Assembly (NCBI GenBank): GCA_005656395.1
Contig: SRSI01000028.1
Coordinates: 124,001-188,000 of the forward strand
Direction: 5' to 3'
Source: Strongyloides papillosus
Lineage: Eukaryota; Nematoda; Chromadorea; Rhabditida; Strongyloididae
DNA: 64,000 bases
This document shows positions 12,125-25,256 of this stretch, piece after piece. The notes under the pieces were generated by a model, which had not been told where the DNA came from, ran no database searches, and was given only the letters and a program-made list of their open reading frames with translations. Made by a program: the position numbers and the translations under genes. Numbering within the stretch: position 1 is the first letter of the stretch; every line of letters begins with the position of its first letter.

Positions 12125-15100
12125 TTGGGACCTATAAAAAAAGAGATTTAAATAAACAAATAATTAAGAAATTAAATATAAAAAATTTTTTCTAATGATA
12201 ATGATAATCTTGTTTTTTTTTTGTTATTTTAGAGTAAAGTATTAAATTTCGTTAAATGACATATTATTCTTTACCATCTATTCATATAAACTCTTTTTTC
12301 ACCATATATATTCATATGGGAGGATAAAAAAAAGTATTGAAAAGAGGGAGTCATACTGATTACTTTTCAAAAAAGATGAATGATAAAACGTGTAGATAAA
12401 AGAAATGAAGCGTGGAGTATAAAAGAAAATAATTGTAAAGAAAACATAAATATGTATTTATATAATGTAGATAGTATGGTATATTGTATCATTAGTAATA
12501 GTTTTGAAGTTGTTTTTAGTTTTTATACACTGGTTACATATAATAGTTATCAGAAGTTTCTTTTCCTCATTTCTAAATACAATTTCATCACTATTGGTAA
12601 AAATAAAAATTGTATATTTAAAAAATTCACATATAAATTTTTTAGGAAGAATAAAAAGAGGTAGAAATAAATATTTACTATTTAAATATAAATAATTAGA
12701 GTAATTTAAGTTTTGATAGAAAAATGCATATAATTTATAGAAATTATTTACTTTTTTTTTAGCATCAAATAAACTTTAAAATTTAAATGATTAGGAAAAG
12801 AAAAAAAAGAAGATTTTTCTTGTTGTTTTAGCATATCTAATAGATAAATATAAATGTTATACAAAACAGTATACTTGTTTTAGTATAAAATGTACTTATA
12901 AAACGTTCCTTATTTATAATAATGTCTTTTTAAAAAAATATACATATATTTTTTGAATAAAAGAAATAAATAATAGATTTTTTGAATTTAAAGTAACATG
13001 AATATCTGACAATAATGGGTTACATGAATGATAGAGGGAAAAATTATAGGTTATGATGAATGAAATTAGATTGATATATTAGCAATATAAGAACAGATAA
13101 ATAATATTATGTTTAAAATATCTATGGTTTTTATTATTTGTGGCCAAATTAAATGTGATATGATAGAAATTTTAAAGATTATATTTTGAATTGTGATGAA
13201 CAGTTCAATGATTGGAAGAAAGAATAAAAAAGTGGTTAAAGTGTAGAGTTATTTCTAGAGTGATAAAAAACAAGTTTAAATAAAAAAAATAATAGAAAAG
13301 CAAGTAGACTGTAGGAGTTTAATGATAAAAAAATAAAAAGAATGGAGAAATTTTGGTATATAAAAACAAAATAATAAAACATTCTTAAATGTCCTTTTGA
13401 TAAAGTGAATTATAGAAGAAGTAAAAAAAATATCAAAATTCTTATGAAAACATGTCTTTTAAAAATACTTTTCTCTTTTTTGTAACCTTTAAAAATATAA
13501 ACTTTAAAAATGGAAGGAAGTTTAAAGAAAATTGTATTAGAAGAATATATTAAAAAATAATAAATATAATATTTTTAGTGATATAAAAATTTTTATACAT
13601 TATAAAATAAATTATTAAATATGATTTAAATGGCAATTGAAAAAATCTTTTTTCCTATTGAAATGGTGGGATATTTTATAAAGAAAGGATATGAAAAAGT
13701 GTTAAAGTTTCTTCAAACATCATCATAATTCAAAAAATGTATATAAATGGCATGTTCACATTTTTATGTGGTTTTTATTTACAATATATGTATTTATGAA
13801 ACATATTTGTGTATGCTTTTAAGGAATGACAAAATTATTAAAAGACAATATCATTAAAATTATGAATGTTAAAATTAAAGCAGGGGGTAAAAAGTGTAAA
13901 ATTTTTATACGATTATAATGCCTTTAAAATAATATTTGTATAGTTATATTATTGAGATTAGTGGTCAATGACATTAAAATTCTATTGTTTCATAAATATC
14001 TTAGAATTCCTTGAATTATCTTCTCACCATCCATAAAAGTTTGGTTTGTCAACATAGTAAAGCTTATTAAGAGTTTAAAAATCCTTATTTTGACAAGAGG
14101 GTAAACTTTTTATTGCATTTTTCATATTATATCTTTATAATAAATGGGTTCTGGTGATTGTTCTATTTTGACAAAGGATATTAACAAAAGATTACCGAAT
14201 ACTTAAGTAATAAATTATTTGTCCTATAAATATATATTTTCTTAGTAATAATATCAAGAAATAGAAAAGCTTTATTGTTACAATTTACTATTTTAGAAGA
14301 AGGAGAAATAATATTTATACTTTCTCTTTATTTTTTTTTTATCCATAATATCAGAATTTACAGTAACATATAAATGTTATCATAATATATCATTTCATAG
14401 AAATACATAAATTTATCAATATTAACCACCAAAAATAAACAAAAGAAATACTGTTGTTTGGAGACATCAAATATAGTTATAATATTATAAAAATTATAAA
14501 AAGAAAACCGCTAATAGAAAGAAAGTTCAGCTGAAAGCTGTAAAAATTGAATAAAATAAAGGAAGTAAGATAAAGAAGATAATTTGTCATTGTAATTATA
14601 AGTTGGTTAAAAACATGACACTACATATGACAATTGAATGATAAATGTGTTTTATTCAGTAGGGATGATATGGATATTATAATTTCTCTCCATCTAAAAA
14701 TCGTATCAATTCCCTCCTTTAATCTTTTTCTTCCTTTTAATCTTTTCAATCACCAAAACTCTTTTAATTTTTTAATTAATATGTTAAAAACAATAAATTA
14801 AGAATGCGTTTTGTAAAATAACTTAATCAATCATAACACATCTAATAAGTACCAGGTAATTTGAGAACTCATCACATATATTAATCACCTAGGATAATAT
14901 AAAGATCTGCCAATCTATTATTTTAATAATATAGTTAATTTTAATTAGAAAAAATATTTAAAATGAAGATTGAATATTGAAAGTAAGATCAGATTATCCC
15001 CCGCACTTCTATCTATATATTAATGAATATGTTACGTTTTTTTATCCTTACAGGAGATAAAATAAATACACGACTAAGATTTTCAAAATAATGGATAATC

Positions 15101-15262
15101 TGAAAGTGATTAGTAGTATGAAAATATATGCTACTCTCCAAACTAAAAATCTTTTTTTTTAAATAAATTTTCCACATTTTTTTAAAAAAAAAACTTCTAA
15201 TTTTATGGTCATTCAATCATATTATTATACATTTTTTCCATACTTATTTTATATCAATAACA
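12125..15262. other. 3.1 kb intergenic DNA, nothing recognised
   Basis: Divergently flanked by the secreted-protein gene and the small membrane-protein gene, so it should hold both promoters. The only long open frame (12380-12664) is Lys/Phe/Tyr/Asn-rich and looks like translated AT-rich filler. No repeats or RNA genes were recognised. Confidence 0.5.
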
Positions 15263-15830
15263 ATGCCAAATGCACCCAAATTACGATACTACAAAAAAAA
15301 GCAATCATTAAATGAAAAAACACGAAGAGTAATTATGAGTACTTACTATGAAAATAAAAAAGTTCAAGCTATTAAAAATAATATGTTGTTAAATATTATA
15401 CTTGGTTTTATTCTTAATATTATTGGGTGTCTCCTAAACTACCTAAGAACAGAAATTGAAGAGGCAATGATACACAATACAATTGACAAAAAGTTTATTG
15501 AATACGGTAGGATTCTATTTTTTTACTATTATTGTTAATAATATAATGTCTTTTCAAGGAATGCTTGGGATGTTAAATGAAACCGCAGCTGAAAAATTAA
15601 AAGTAAAAGAATTTGAGACACCATCATGTATTTTACGTGTGATGTTAACAACGTTTGGAAGGATGGCTAATATAATTGGAACAATGAAAATATTTAAAGG
15701 ATTTACACAATTTTTATCAGAAAAGAGGAGGTTGAAACTTCGATTGACAACTGAGAAATTTATTGAAGATGGTGAAGGTCAAGCGGAATTTTCTGAATTT
15801 TTTAATGAATGTTGTGCTTGTTGTGGATAA
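15263..15830 (+). CDS. small membrane protein of unknown function (171 aa)
   Basis: Two exons, 15263-15506 and 15559-15830, are joined by a 52-base GT-AG intron (donor GTAGGA, acceptor TTTTCAAG) with matching phase. The product starts MPNAPKLRYYKKKQ, a basic N-terminus, followed by one hydrophobic helix at about residues 41-60 (NMLLNIILGFILNIIGCLLN). A helical, charged C-terminal half follows, ending in the cysteine cluster ECCACCG. Basic residues before the helix suggest a cytosolic N-terminus or a signal anchor. The terminal cysteines could be lipidated or bind metal, which is inference only. No family recognised; single gene with no close neighbours. Confidence 0.75.
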
Positions 15831-18800
15831 GCGAATGAGAGAATCTTATCTTTTCTCATATTAGTCCCTTAACAAAAGATGTTTTTTTTCCAACAAATAT
15901 TCATACGTATCATTTTTTAAGTATCTTTTTCTAGCAATAAGTTAGTGTTACAAATAGTTAAATGTTCTCGAAAACATGATTAAAAAAGTTGCGAAGGTTA
16001 TTCAAGAAAATAACAATGTAGTGATATTTTTTGTTGATGTGTGTTTCGAAGTATTTTACAAATTTTCATAATAACTTTTTGATGATTAGTGTTGTTAAGT
16101 ATATAGCAACATGTAAATATAAATAAATTAATAATTTTTTTATATATTATCTACGTAAATTGTATGAACAAATACACCGTGAAATTATATTTAGCCTTTA
16201 TAAAGAGTATTCATTTAATGGAAATATTATTTATAGAATCTGAAGTCTCAATTTATATAATTTTATACTTAAAAAAGATATTTATTTACTGGAGTGAAAT
16301 TGTTAAAATGTAAGGCGTACATATTAACATAAAAAGAAAAATTATAAATTTTCTTCTCCAACATGTAGATTTAAAATTTACAGAAACCATTTTAAAAATT
16401 TTATAATTGTTAACAAGGTTAATCGTAAAAAAATTTTCATTGAAAATATAAAAAATTATATTGCTAAAATGATAATTTTGATGTTATTAAAAATATATCG
16501 TTTATTCTGATTTCTTGTACACTTTTTCTGTTTGGATTTTATAGGTTATTTATAACAAAGTATTTAATATTCATTGATATTTTTTAGTTGAAATAAAAAT
16601 GTACAGATATCTTATGGGTAGTGTTATGATAAATAATTAGTAATATCGATATATTTCTAAGTAGCATTTACATATAGTTTTTCGTCGATTTTAAAGATAT
16701 CTTATTTTCTAGTAAGTTTTTACTATCACAAAAAGTCATTTTAAAGGATTTTTCTATTAAAACTTTTTTTAATGACAAAGTATTTTTGTATTATACAAAT
16801 ATGCACATACAACAACATTCTCGTTCTACATCATTGATGCAATATTACAGAACGTTTAATTAATCAAATTTCATTTCATACATCTGTCCTTACTAGTAAA
16901 AATAAAACTATTTTTAAATAACATAATTATCCATGTGATATTAAAATCACCATATCCATATAATAATCTAATTTCACTTTTGCTATCATATGAACTTTCA
17001 TAATATTATTTTACATTGACAATTTTAATCTCTAAACAAATTAAAAAAGACACAATTTAGAATTTTAAAAACAGTTTTAACTAAGTCTTTAAATAGAAAA
17101 AAAAAACATACGTTTGACTGAAAAACAAAGACTTTAAAAAAACACTAAGATTAGACAAAGTTTATTTTATTTAAATATGTACTTTCATTCCCCTAACGAG
17201 TTTGGTAATTTAAAACGATTTTAATTTAAACATATCAAAAAATAGTGAAGAGTGATGGAAAATGGAAAAAAAAATATATTTTCGTCACAATAAATGGTAA
17301 AAAATTATTTTTTTGGTAGTCATCGTTAATTTCTATGAATACATTGCATTGAAACAATAATTTTACATACTGTACTGCTAAAAATATTATATAGACATAC
17401 ATTCATGGAAGTACATTAAAAAAGGTTAATTTAATTTTTGTAGTTTATAATAATATTTTTCAAGTTCATAAAAAAGAAATGCAACGTGACTTTATTATTT
17501 ATCAAATGTTGTATTTAATTTTATTTGATTGTAATAAATTATAAATTTATCTCATTATCACGTGGAATTTTTATTATGCCTATGAAAAAAATAGAAGTCA
17601 TAAAATATATTTTCAATAAATAGGGATTATAAATGTATTACAACATATAATTCGAAGTTCTAATTATAGGATATTATATGTATGTATAGATCATTAAAAG
17701 TTTAAAGTTTAGAACATCCATCAAACTATAAAATGTTTGAAGAAATAAAAACAAGAATTCTCTTTTATGAAGAGAATGATTAAGCTAAGAAACGTGAATT
17801 TTGATGATTTTTCTTTTAAAGGTTTTTAAAGAATTATTTATAAATTAATAGATAATGACATATGTTGATTACTACATTTAATTGCATGAGAATTTTAGTT
17901 AATTAAAGCACATATATGTGTATATTAAATTTTAATGTGCAATTTCCGCTTTTTTATAAACAGTAATCAAGAAAGTTTATCAATTTGCCATCAAAAATTG
18001 TTAATTTAATTACTCTGTCGAAAATAATATTCTATGAAGTACAAGAAATAAAAAATTATTCTTTTGCAAAATACAGGTTATTTTTTGGCATCATAACAAT
18101 TGTTCATATTTTATACATCATGAAATAATATGATTATAAACTTATTTTAAAAAATAAATATCCATTTTATGGATGACAATAAAAATATAATAAATGAAAG
18201 TTATCACGTAATAATACTAATAATTGTCAAATGATGATAAGATCAACTATAGAACAAAATATAAGTATCCTAAGATATTATAATTCATCAAATCATACAA
18301 GATTTACAATCGCTCATCATTTACGACATGACAAAACAAATAGGAGATCATAAAAAAACCACAATATTCTTATTATTGCATCATTCTTATAAAAATAAAT
18401 GAAAAAAACCAACAAAAAATTTGTTCCTTCACAGTAGATTAAAATTATTTTACCATCAATATTAACAGCTGATTATTTATCAAATTTTATCAAAAATATT
18501 TTTACAATTAATTTAACTAATTTTAAAAATTTTTGTTAGTAAAATTATATTTGATTTATCGTATGTCATTTTATAAAATTTTAGCAATTTTTAATATTTC
18601 AACGAAATTGAAAAATATGATAATCGTGCACAATTATAGATACATGCAAATTAATATATTCTTCTTTTTGATCTTGTTAATTAAATCTTTTCTTTACCAT
18701 ACACTACACATACAATCTCTATGTCTAGTAGAAAATTTTCGAACAAAAATTAATCAAAAATTGTTCACTTTTAATACCTAATAATGATTTTTCTGGTGAT

Positions 18801-19600
18801 TTTATCATTACAAAAGACATATTTCTTGTTTAGTATATCAAAGATAGAAGCTTAAAATTTTATACATCTTTTTACCACTTTCATTTATAATTAGTTACAA
18901 ATTTTAAAAAAATCATATTAATTAACTGTTAAAAATTCTATTTTTATCGTCTTTTTTATATATAAACATATATATCATCTACTTTATGTGTACTAACACC
19001 AAAAATACATATTCATACACATACATACTAGTTTCTTTAACGATACCATAGAAAAAAAGAAAACCAACGATCCATGATAAATTTTAACATGAAAAAAATT
19101 ATTTTTTTAATTTTAAAGCATTGTATTTAGTTATAGATAAAAGTAGGCATGTGTATGTGTGTGTACGTCTCGATCTATCCTATTATTGCATTGAAATAAG
19201 AAATCGTTTCATTGATGAAGATGATTTAAGATAGGTGGAGTTATTATCACTTGACATGGATAGATGAAGGTATTTATAGACTAGTCCGAAGTTAACTCTA
19301 CTTATTTTAAGTTAACAAATCATTGTTTTTTACTACAATATAGTTTGATACTATATTAAACTTCTTTTTTTTACATCATCAATAACAAATTTTATGGAAA
19401 TTTGCTTATATGTAAGAATTTTTTACTAAATGTAGTATATAAAAATTCTTTGAACCTCTAAAATATACAGTTTCTGTGACGCGAAAAATAGTTTTTTTTA
19501 CTTTCCATGATAAATTATCATACTTTTTCAAATATATTATTAACAAAAAAATTTTAGAAACAACCAAAATATCCAATTAAAGGGTAAAATATTATTAAGT
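15831..19600. other. 3.8 kb intergenic DNA upstream of the tyrosine aminotransferase gene
   Basis: Mostly featureless AT-rich DNA. The last 600 bases (about 19000-19320) are richer in G+C, with WGATAR-like sites (GATAGG, TTATCA) and two GTTAAC hexamers about 20 bases apart (around 19290-19316), plausible regulatory DNA for the downstream gene. A 76-residue open frame at 18533-18781 looks like chance. Confidence 0.4.
19551..19557 (+). promoter_or_regulatory. candidate spliced-leader acceptor of the tyrosine aminotransferase gene
   Basis: ATTTTAG ends at 19557, 43 bases before the ATG at 19601, with no matching donor needed upstream for the coding frame. In nematodes such a lone 3' splice site before a start codon usually receives a spliced leader. 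The leader itself cannot be seen in genomic DNA here. Confidence 0.4.
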
Positions 19601-21159
19601 ATGGGAAAACTTGAAGCTCCTGTTTTAAATGCTACCACATGTGATAAAATAATTGGTGAAAAGGGTAAAAGTCTACCAGTAAGTCGAATTTGATTTTCTA
19701 TTATCATTCTTCTTAAAGGTTCCTACTCCAACTCAGCCGGATCAACTTAGCAATAGATGGGCACCACTAAAACCGTCAATATTTGCTCAAAATACAGTTA
19801 ATCCAGTTCGTTTATTTGTTGAAGCTCTTGCAATTCAACCAAATCCTAAATTAACACCAATTAAACTTAATCTTGGTGATCCAACATTAATTGGAAATCT
19901 CCCTCCACCACAAGCTGCTATTGAAGGTGTTCAAGAAGCTTTATTATCGGGTAAATTTCATGGTTATGGACCAAGTGTTGGCTTTCCCGAATCTCGTCAA
20001 GCTGTTGTTGATGCTTTTAATCACCCAGAAGCACCAATAACACTTAATGATGTTATTCTAACTAGTGGCTGTTCACATGCTCTTCAAATAGCAATAGAAA
20101 GCATTGCTAATAAGGGCGATAATATTTTAGTGCCAAAACCAGGATTTCCATTGTATACAACATTAATGACTCCTCTTGGTATAGAGGATCGTTCTTACAA
20201 TCTTATTCTAGGTGGTACAGAAAAGATAGATTTTAATCATATGGAGTCAATTATTGATAAAAGAACAAAAGCAATTATTATTAATAATCCATCAAATCCA
20301 ATTGGTATTGTATTAGAGGAGAATGATCTTAAAAAAATTTTAGAAATTGCATATAAGTACAGGGTAAGAAAATAGTTAATTGATAATTTTTAAAAATCAT
20401 TTAAAACACGTTTTTAATATGTCGTGACATATGAGATGTTATACATTTATTCTTCTATTCTACAATCTAAAAATAGACATGCACGTTGATTTATTTTTAT
20501 TTAAAAATATACAATTAATTAGTTATAGTAAAAATTAAATAGTTTATTTTTTACAGATTGTCATTATTGCTGATGAGATATATGGTGATTTAACATTTAA
20601 TGGTGCAGCATTCAAAAATATTGCTACATTAACACCAAAGGTACCAGTTATTAGTTGTGATGGTATTGCCAAAAGATATATGGTACCAGGATGGAGATTA
20701 GGATGGATTGTAATTCATGATCGTTTTGGTGTATTAGAACATGTTAGAAAAGGTATGATTAGTTTGACACAAAAAATTGTAGGACCATGCGCATTAATGC
20801 AAGGTGCTTTACCAAAAATATTAAAAGAAACACCAAAAAATTATTTCGAAGAATGTAGAAAAACTATTGAAGATAATACAAAGGTATTTTTCGAAGGTTT
20901 TAATGAAATTCCTGGTTTAACTCCAATTATGTCTAATGGTGCAATGTACATGATGGTTAAAATTGATCCATACATCTATGGTAATGATATTGAATTTTTG
21001 AAGGATTTAATTAAAGAGCAAAGTGTTTATTGTCTTCCAGGTGGTGCATTTGGAACACCATTTTGGTTTAGAGTTGTTTTAACCTATCCTGAATCACTGT
21101 CAAAAGAAGCAATCAAAAGAATTGGTGAATTTTGTAAAAATAGACGTTTAAAAAAATAA
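19601..21159 (+). CDS. tatn-1: tyrosine aminotransferase (class I PLP aminotransferase)
   Basis: Three exons, 19601-19678, 19719-20363 and 20557-21159, all phase 0, give 441 residues (vertebrate enzymes are about 454). The enzyme transaminates tyrosine with 2-oxoglutarate to 4-hydroxyphenylpyruvate, the first step of tyrosine breakdown, in the cytosol. Visible landmarks: RWAPLKPS near the N-terminus, FHGYGPSVGFPE substrate loop, TSGCSHALQ, NNPSNPIG with the PLP-contacting Asn, ADEIY with Asp247 and Tyr250, and GIAKRYMVPGWRLGW with the Schiff-base Lys280. WFRVVLTYPE carries the C-terminal Arg that binds the substrate carboxylate. All catalytic residues are present, so it should be active. An AATAAA overlaps the stop codon. 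It converges tail to tail on the GNPAT gene 127 bases away. The symbol is by analogy with the C. elegans orthologue. Confidence 0.96.
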
Positions 21160-21286
21160 ATATATGTGTATAGTGAAGAAAAGGGAATCATTAATTTAAG
21201 CAAAAATTTAATATTCATTATAAAATAATTTTTTTTGTATAAAATGAAGTCTTAGTTATAAAAAATTGATTTCTGTCTTTTTTTGT

Positions 21287-23374
21287 TTAAATTTTTGATG
21301 GAATAAAATCATTAAATTTTATATTAGTGGTTGTAAAGTTATTTTTATATCCATCACATGTATTTATTGGCGATATTTTTGTGAGAAATTCAATGATTTC
21401 ATTAATTTCACGATCTTTGACATATAAAAGTCCTTTTTTTCCAGAAGTGTACTTAATTAAAATATGTTGATGTTTGAGAGTACTAATGACATTCTTTACA
21501 AAATCAGTATTGATATTTTGAATAAATTTATAATTGTTAAAGATTATTTCCTTTCCTATTTGAATTTGGCATTCTTTCAAAAGTTCTGATTCATTTAAAA
21601 ATTGACCACAAAGTTGTTTGATTATACTTGTTACAAATATATACCCATCAACAAATGGTTCAAATAAATTTGTTATCATTTTTAACTTTTCAACATTTTC
21701 AATCATAATATTATTATCATATAAACTAATAATTTCCCCTCTTCTCATTCTTAATATTGACCTCTCAAAATCATCTCTTTCTTCGCCAAATGTATATACA
21801 AATTCGTACCTTAATATATCTTTCATCCTCCTATAATACCCATAAATTTCCTCATATTCCATCCCATTATTACCAATTCCCATTAAAATTATTCCAATAA
21901 TAGCCATATCAATAAAGTGATGCAGAAATTGATTTGCATAATTTTGCAATATAATATAAACTACACCATTATCAGGAATAATTTTTTTAACTTGGACTTC
22001 TTTATCAAAACTAATATCTGATAATGAAATTTCAAAAACTTCATTCCTTAATGTTTCAATTGATATATGGGAAAATAAATTTTTATGCAAAGATAGCTGA
22101 TAACGAATCTCTAAGTCTAAAGAGTCATTTTCAAGGACCATATTAATTTTAAAATGTTCTAATAATTGATAGTACAATAAAACGCTATCGTAGAGTTTTT
22201 TATATGACACTTTGTCACATCCAGGTAAATGTTTATCTTGAAAAAGTTTTATTATTGAAAATGAAATAATTGGAAAAATAGTTATTATTGAATTTTGATT
22301 GTGTTTCTTGATAATAACGTGAGCAAGTTTTTTTATTTGATGCTTAACATCACTATCAAATTTAATAAATATTTTTGGATTACGAGAAATACCCATACGA
22401 TTGATCTTATCACCAAAAAAATTTCTTGTTGATATTGGTTCACCAAATGTCATATAAACATTTCCATATTTTTCACTTAATATAGTTCTTGATTTAACTA
22501 ACTCTGATGTTGATTCTTTTGGCTTTGGGAATCCTATCAATTCATAACCATATAATAACTCCTCAATAACACGATCATAGTTTATTGTTACTGGAATAAT
22601 TTGAATATCATATACTTCATTTTTTAAGAAGGGTTCAACAACCATTTGGAGAAGTCCATATTTTGGAAAGAGTGATTTTTGTGTTCTTGAACGGGTTCCT
22701 TCAACAAAATATTCAAGTGGTCTGTCAGGTGTAGTAATTAATGTTTTGATGTACTCTGAAAAGATACTCCAATATAATTTATCTGTACCAAACGATCTTT
22801 TAAGATAAAACGCTCCACATAACCTTAATGTTTCACCAATAAAGGTAGAATTTTGAAAATCCATACCAGCGGCTATTGCTGGTAGTGTTAAATTTTGATC
22901 ATAACATACAATGGAGAGTAAAAGAAAATCAAGGTAACTTTTATGTGTTGGCATAAATACAATTGGATGGTCAGTGATAAGTTCTTTAATTTTCTCAATT
23001 TCCTTATTATTAATATAAACACCATTTAGTATGTAATTAAAAATTTTCATAAAACAATATCCAACAACATAAACAACGTAAATATTAAAATTTTGTCCCA
23101 TATTTTCTAATATTTCACGTGCTTCATTTTTTATCATCTCCATATCAATATCCATATCATTTGATATCTCCTTCATAACTATAACAACATTATCTGATTC
23201 CAAGATATTTTTAAAAATTTTGCTCTTCTCAATATTGGTATGATAGATTTTTTTAGTATGCTTAGCAAATGACTTTGTTTTTCTTATCCAATTAAAAGGT
23301 CCACCATTGTCTCTTAAAATCTTCAAAATATTAATATATTCCCCGTTATCAATAGATTTTCCGTAACTTTCCAT
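21287..23374 (-). CDS. dihydroxyacetone-phosphate acyltransferase (GNPAT), peroxisomal
   Basis: One uninterrupted 695-codon exon starting MESYGKS; animal GNPAT proteins are about 680 residues. The enzyme acylates DHAP at sn-1, the first step of ether-lipid (plasmalogen) synthesis, inside peroxisomes. Acyltransferase blocks are intact: block I HKSYLD (His144, Asp149), block II GAFYLKRSF (about 187), block III FVEGTRSR (223-230), and block IV IIPVTINYD (about 259). The protein ends in SKI, a PTS1-type peroxisomal targeting tripeptide ([SAC][KRH][LMI]), which favours GNPAT over mitochondrial glycerol-3-phosphate acyltransferase. The C. elegans counterpart is acl-7. No intron is apparent, which is unusual for such a long animal gene but common in intron-poor nematodes. 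No intron-like acceptor precedes the ATG. Confidence 0.94.
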   Translation of the reverse strand: MESYGKSIDNGEYINILKILRDNGGPFNWIRKTKSFAKHTKKIYHTNIEKSKIFKNILESDNVVIVMKEISNDMDIDMEMIKNEAREILENMGQNFNIYVVYVVGYCFMKIFNYILNGVYINNKEIEKIKELITDHPIVFMPTHKSYLDFLLLSIVCYDQNLTLPAIAAGMDFQNSTFIGETLRLCGAFYLKRSFGTDKLYWSIFSEYIKTLITTPDRPLEYFVEGTRSRTQKSLFPKYGLLQMVVEPFLKNEVYDIQIIPVTINYDRVIEELLYGYELIGFPKPKESTSELVKSRTILSEKYGNVYMTFGEPISTRNFFGDKINRMGISRNPKIFIKFDSDVKHQIKKLAHVIIKKHNQNSIITIFPIISFSIIKLFQDKHLPGCDKVSYKKLYDSVLLYYQLLEHFKINMVLENDSLDLEIRYQLSLHKNLFSHISIETLRNEVFEISLSDISFDKEVQVKKIIPDNGVVYIILQNYANQFLHHFIDMAIIGIILMGIGNNGMEYEEIYGYYRRMKDILRYEFVYTFGEERDDFERSILRMRRGEIISLYDNNIMIENVEKLKMITNLFEPFVDGYIFVTSIIKQLCGQFLNESELLKECQIQIGKEIIFNNYKFIQNINTDFVKNVISTLKHQHILIKYTSGKKGLLYVKDREINEIIEFLTKISPINTCDGYKNNFTTTNIKFNDFIPSKI

Positions 23375-24276
23375 TGTAATAATAAATATTTAATAAAAGT
23401 AGATACAAAAAAAATGTGGGAAAGGAAATATATTATGACAAGTAAAAAAAGATATGGTCACCTATTGGTGATGGTTAAAATTGGGAATGTAGAGGGAGTA
23501 ACACTGTAAAAAGATATGAAATAATTACTTATAAATATTAATCAACATTGTTTAAAAAAGATAGAGAAAGGAGACGTCTTTTATCTAATGTACAGGTATG
23601 CCTATCTGTCTTTTTATGATGTTATCATAAGCTTTTTTATTTTACATTTTACTTTCAGTAATCTACATTATATACTTCTTCCTTCCTACTCTCTTTGTAG
23701 TATTTATTATTACGTATGGAATTAAAGGTTATTTAATAATTATATATATGTACTCTATTGTTAATGTAAAAAAAACTATTAATAGGAGAATGAAATCACC
23801 TCATAGGTGATATGTCTGTTCTTTTTTTTATTAGATAAATATGCATATATCTATTTATTTATTGATAAGATACCTTCATGTTATTATTTATGTATATAAA
23901 AAGATATGGTAGACGATAAAGAGTTATTTGTTAAAATGATTAGAATTGAAATGTACGTGTTTATTTGTATGCTGATAGATAATTAACAAATATTGAATGG
24001 AAAATCGTCTGATAACTAAAAAATTTTAATAAAAGTCCATAACAGGTTATAAATATTTATTAAAAGGTTATATATTTTATCATATTTTAATAATAGTAAT
24101 ACAAAATTAATGGTTCATTTATTTATTTTTTCACATGAATAATCTTCCATTTTTGATGTTTTACAATAAATAAGAAGTTTGTTGAGGTATGAATATTTGG
24201 ATACATAAATTTAAAGTTTTGTTAACATTTTAAATAATATTTATTTTGACTTTTATAATATATATTTACATAGATT
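23375..24276. other. divergent intergenic region between GNPAT and the coiled-coil gene
   Basis: This 0.9 kb should contain both promoters. Stretches such as AAAGGAGACGTC (about 23566-23577) are more G+C-rich than the surroundings. TTTACATAG ends 3 bases before the next start codon and is a candidate trans-splice acceptor. Nothing else recognised. Confidence 0.4.
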
Positions 24277-25256
24277 ATGATTAACAATAATATTGATACA
24301 CTTGAGGATCCCAAAAATTTTAATTTTATTTGGAAACTTCTAAATTTTCGTGAAAAATACCAGGAGGTTGTTAATAATGTTAATTTACTACAAAGTTCCT
24401 TAAAAATGACAAAAGAATCATATGTTATGTTATTTAAAGAACAAATTGAAAAATTAAAAAATATAAAAATTTCATGTTCCAAAGAAATCATTGATAAAAT
24501 AGTTAAGGAGGAGAAAATAAAGGTCGATGGAATGTTTTTAACTATCAACCAAACTACAACAGCTGAAGATGCCAAAAGAAGTTGTAATGAATTGAAATGT
24601 CATGTAATAAAAGTAACTGCTATTGAAAAGAATGTAATTTATTACTTTACACTGATAAATCTTCCGTTCTTATTTATAATTTTTTACAGGATAACTGCCC
24701 TTTATCAGAGAAAATAAGAATTTCATGTAGCTTGATTGATAAAAATTTATGGAAAGATAATTATGAAATTATTGAGGCATGTATCTGTCAATGGTTAGAA
24801 TTAAGAAAGAAATGGTATAAATCAGTTGTTATGTATGAGAAAGACATTATTCGTATAAACGAGGATGGTCAAAATTTCTTAGTTAACTACTATAAAGAAT
24901 ATTTTCAAAGGCAACGCTTAAAGTATACTAAAAGAATTCAAGATAGATTTGGGTTGTTTGGAATGAATTACAAGGAAAATATGAATAAGATGATGATTAA
25001 ATGGAAGAATGAGAAAAAAATATGGGAAAAGAAGATTGATAAATTGGTTAATCAAAGAGTTGAGTTATCAATTTACTTATCTGAATTACCATACAATAGT
25101 AGTGTAGAATTATTTAATATTGAAAAGGAAATTGTTGAATTGAAAAAAAAGGTTTGTTTTTTGTATTTTCGTTAAATAAACTTAATTAATTTTTATTTTA
25201 AGATAAGTTTATTAAAAATTAAGAATTCACATCAATATCACAAGAAAAGTTGTTAA
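24277..25256 (+). CDS. coiled-coil protein of unknown function (290 aa)
   Basis: Three phase-0 exons, 24277-24633, 24690-25151 and 25203-25256, give 290 residues. The last exon is only 18 codons and ends in HKKSC. The protein is almost entirely helical and charged: an N-terminal helix pair with [10 protein letters not shown] and LKNIKIS, a Trp/Lys-rich middle ([10 protein letters not shown]) and a strongly coiled-coil C-terminal half ([23 protein letters not shown]). No signal peptide or membrane helix. The family is unknown; a structural or adaptor role would be a guess. TTTACATAG directly before the ATG suggests trans-splicing. Confidence 0.8.

Noticed and set aside
12380..12664. 94-codon frame between two genes
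   Set aside because: Lys/Asn/Phe/Tyr-rich without the higher G+C of real exons nearby.
18533..18781. 82-codon frame upstream of the aminotransferase
   Set aside because: Starts at a non-ATG codon, low G+C, no motif.
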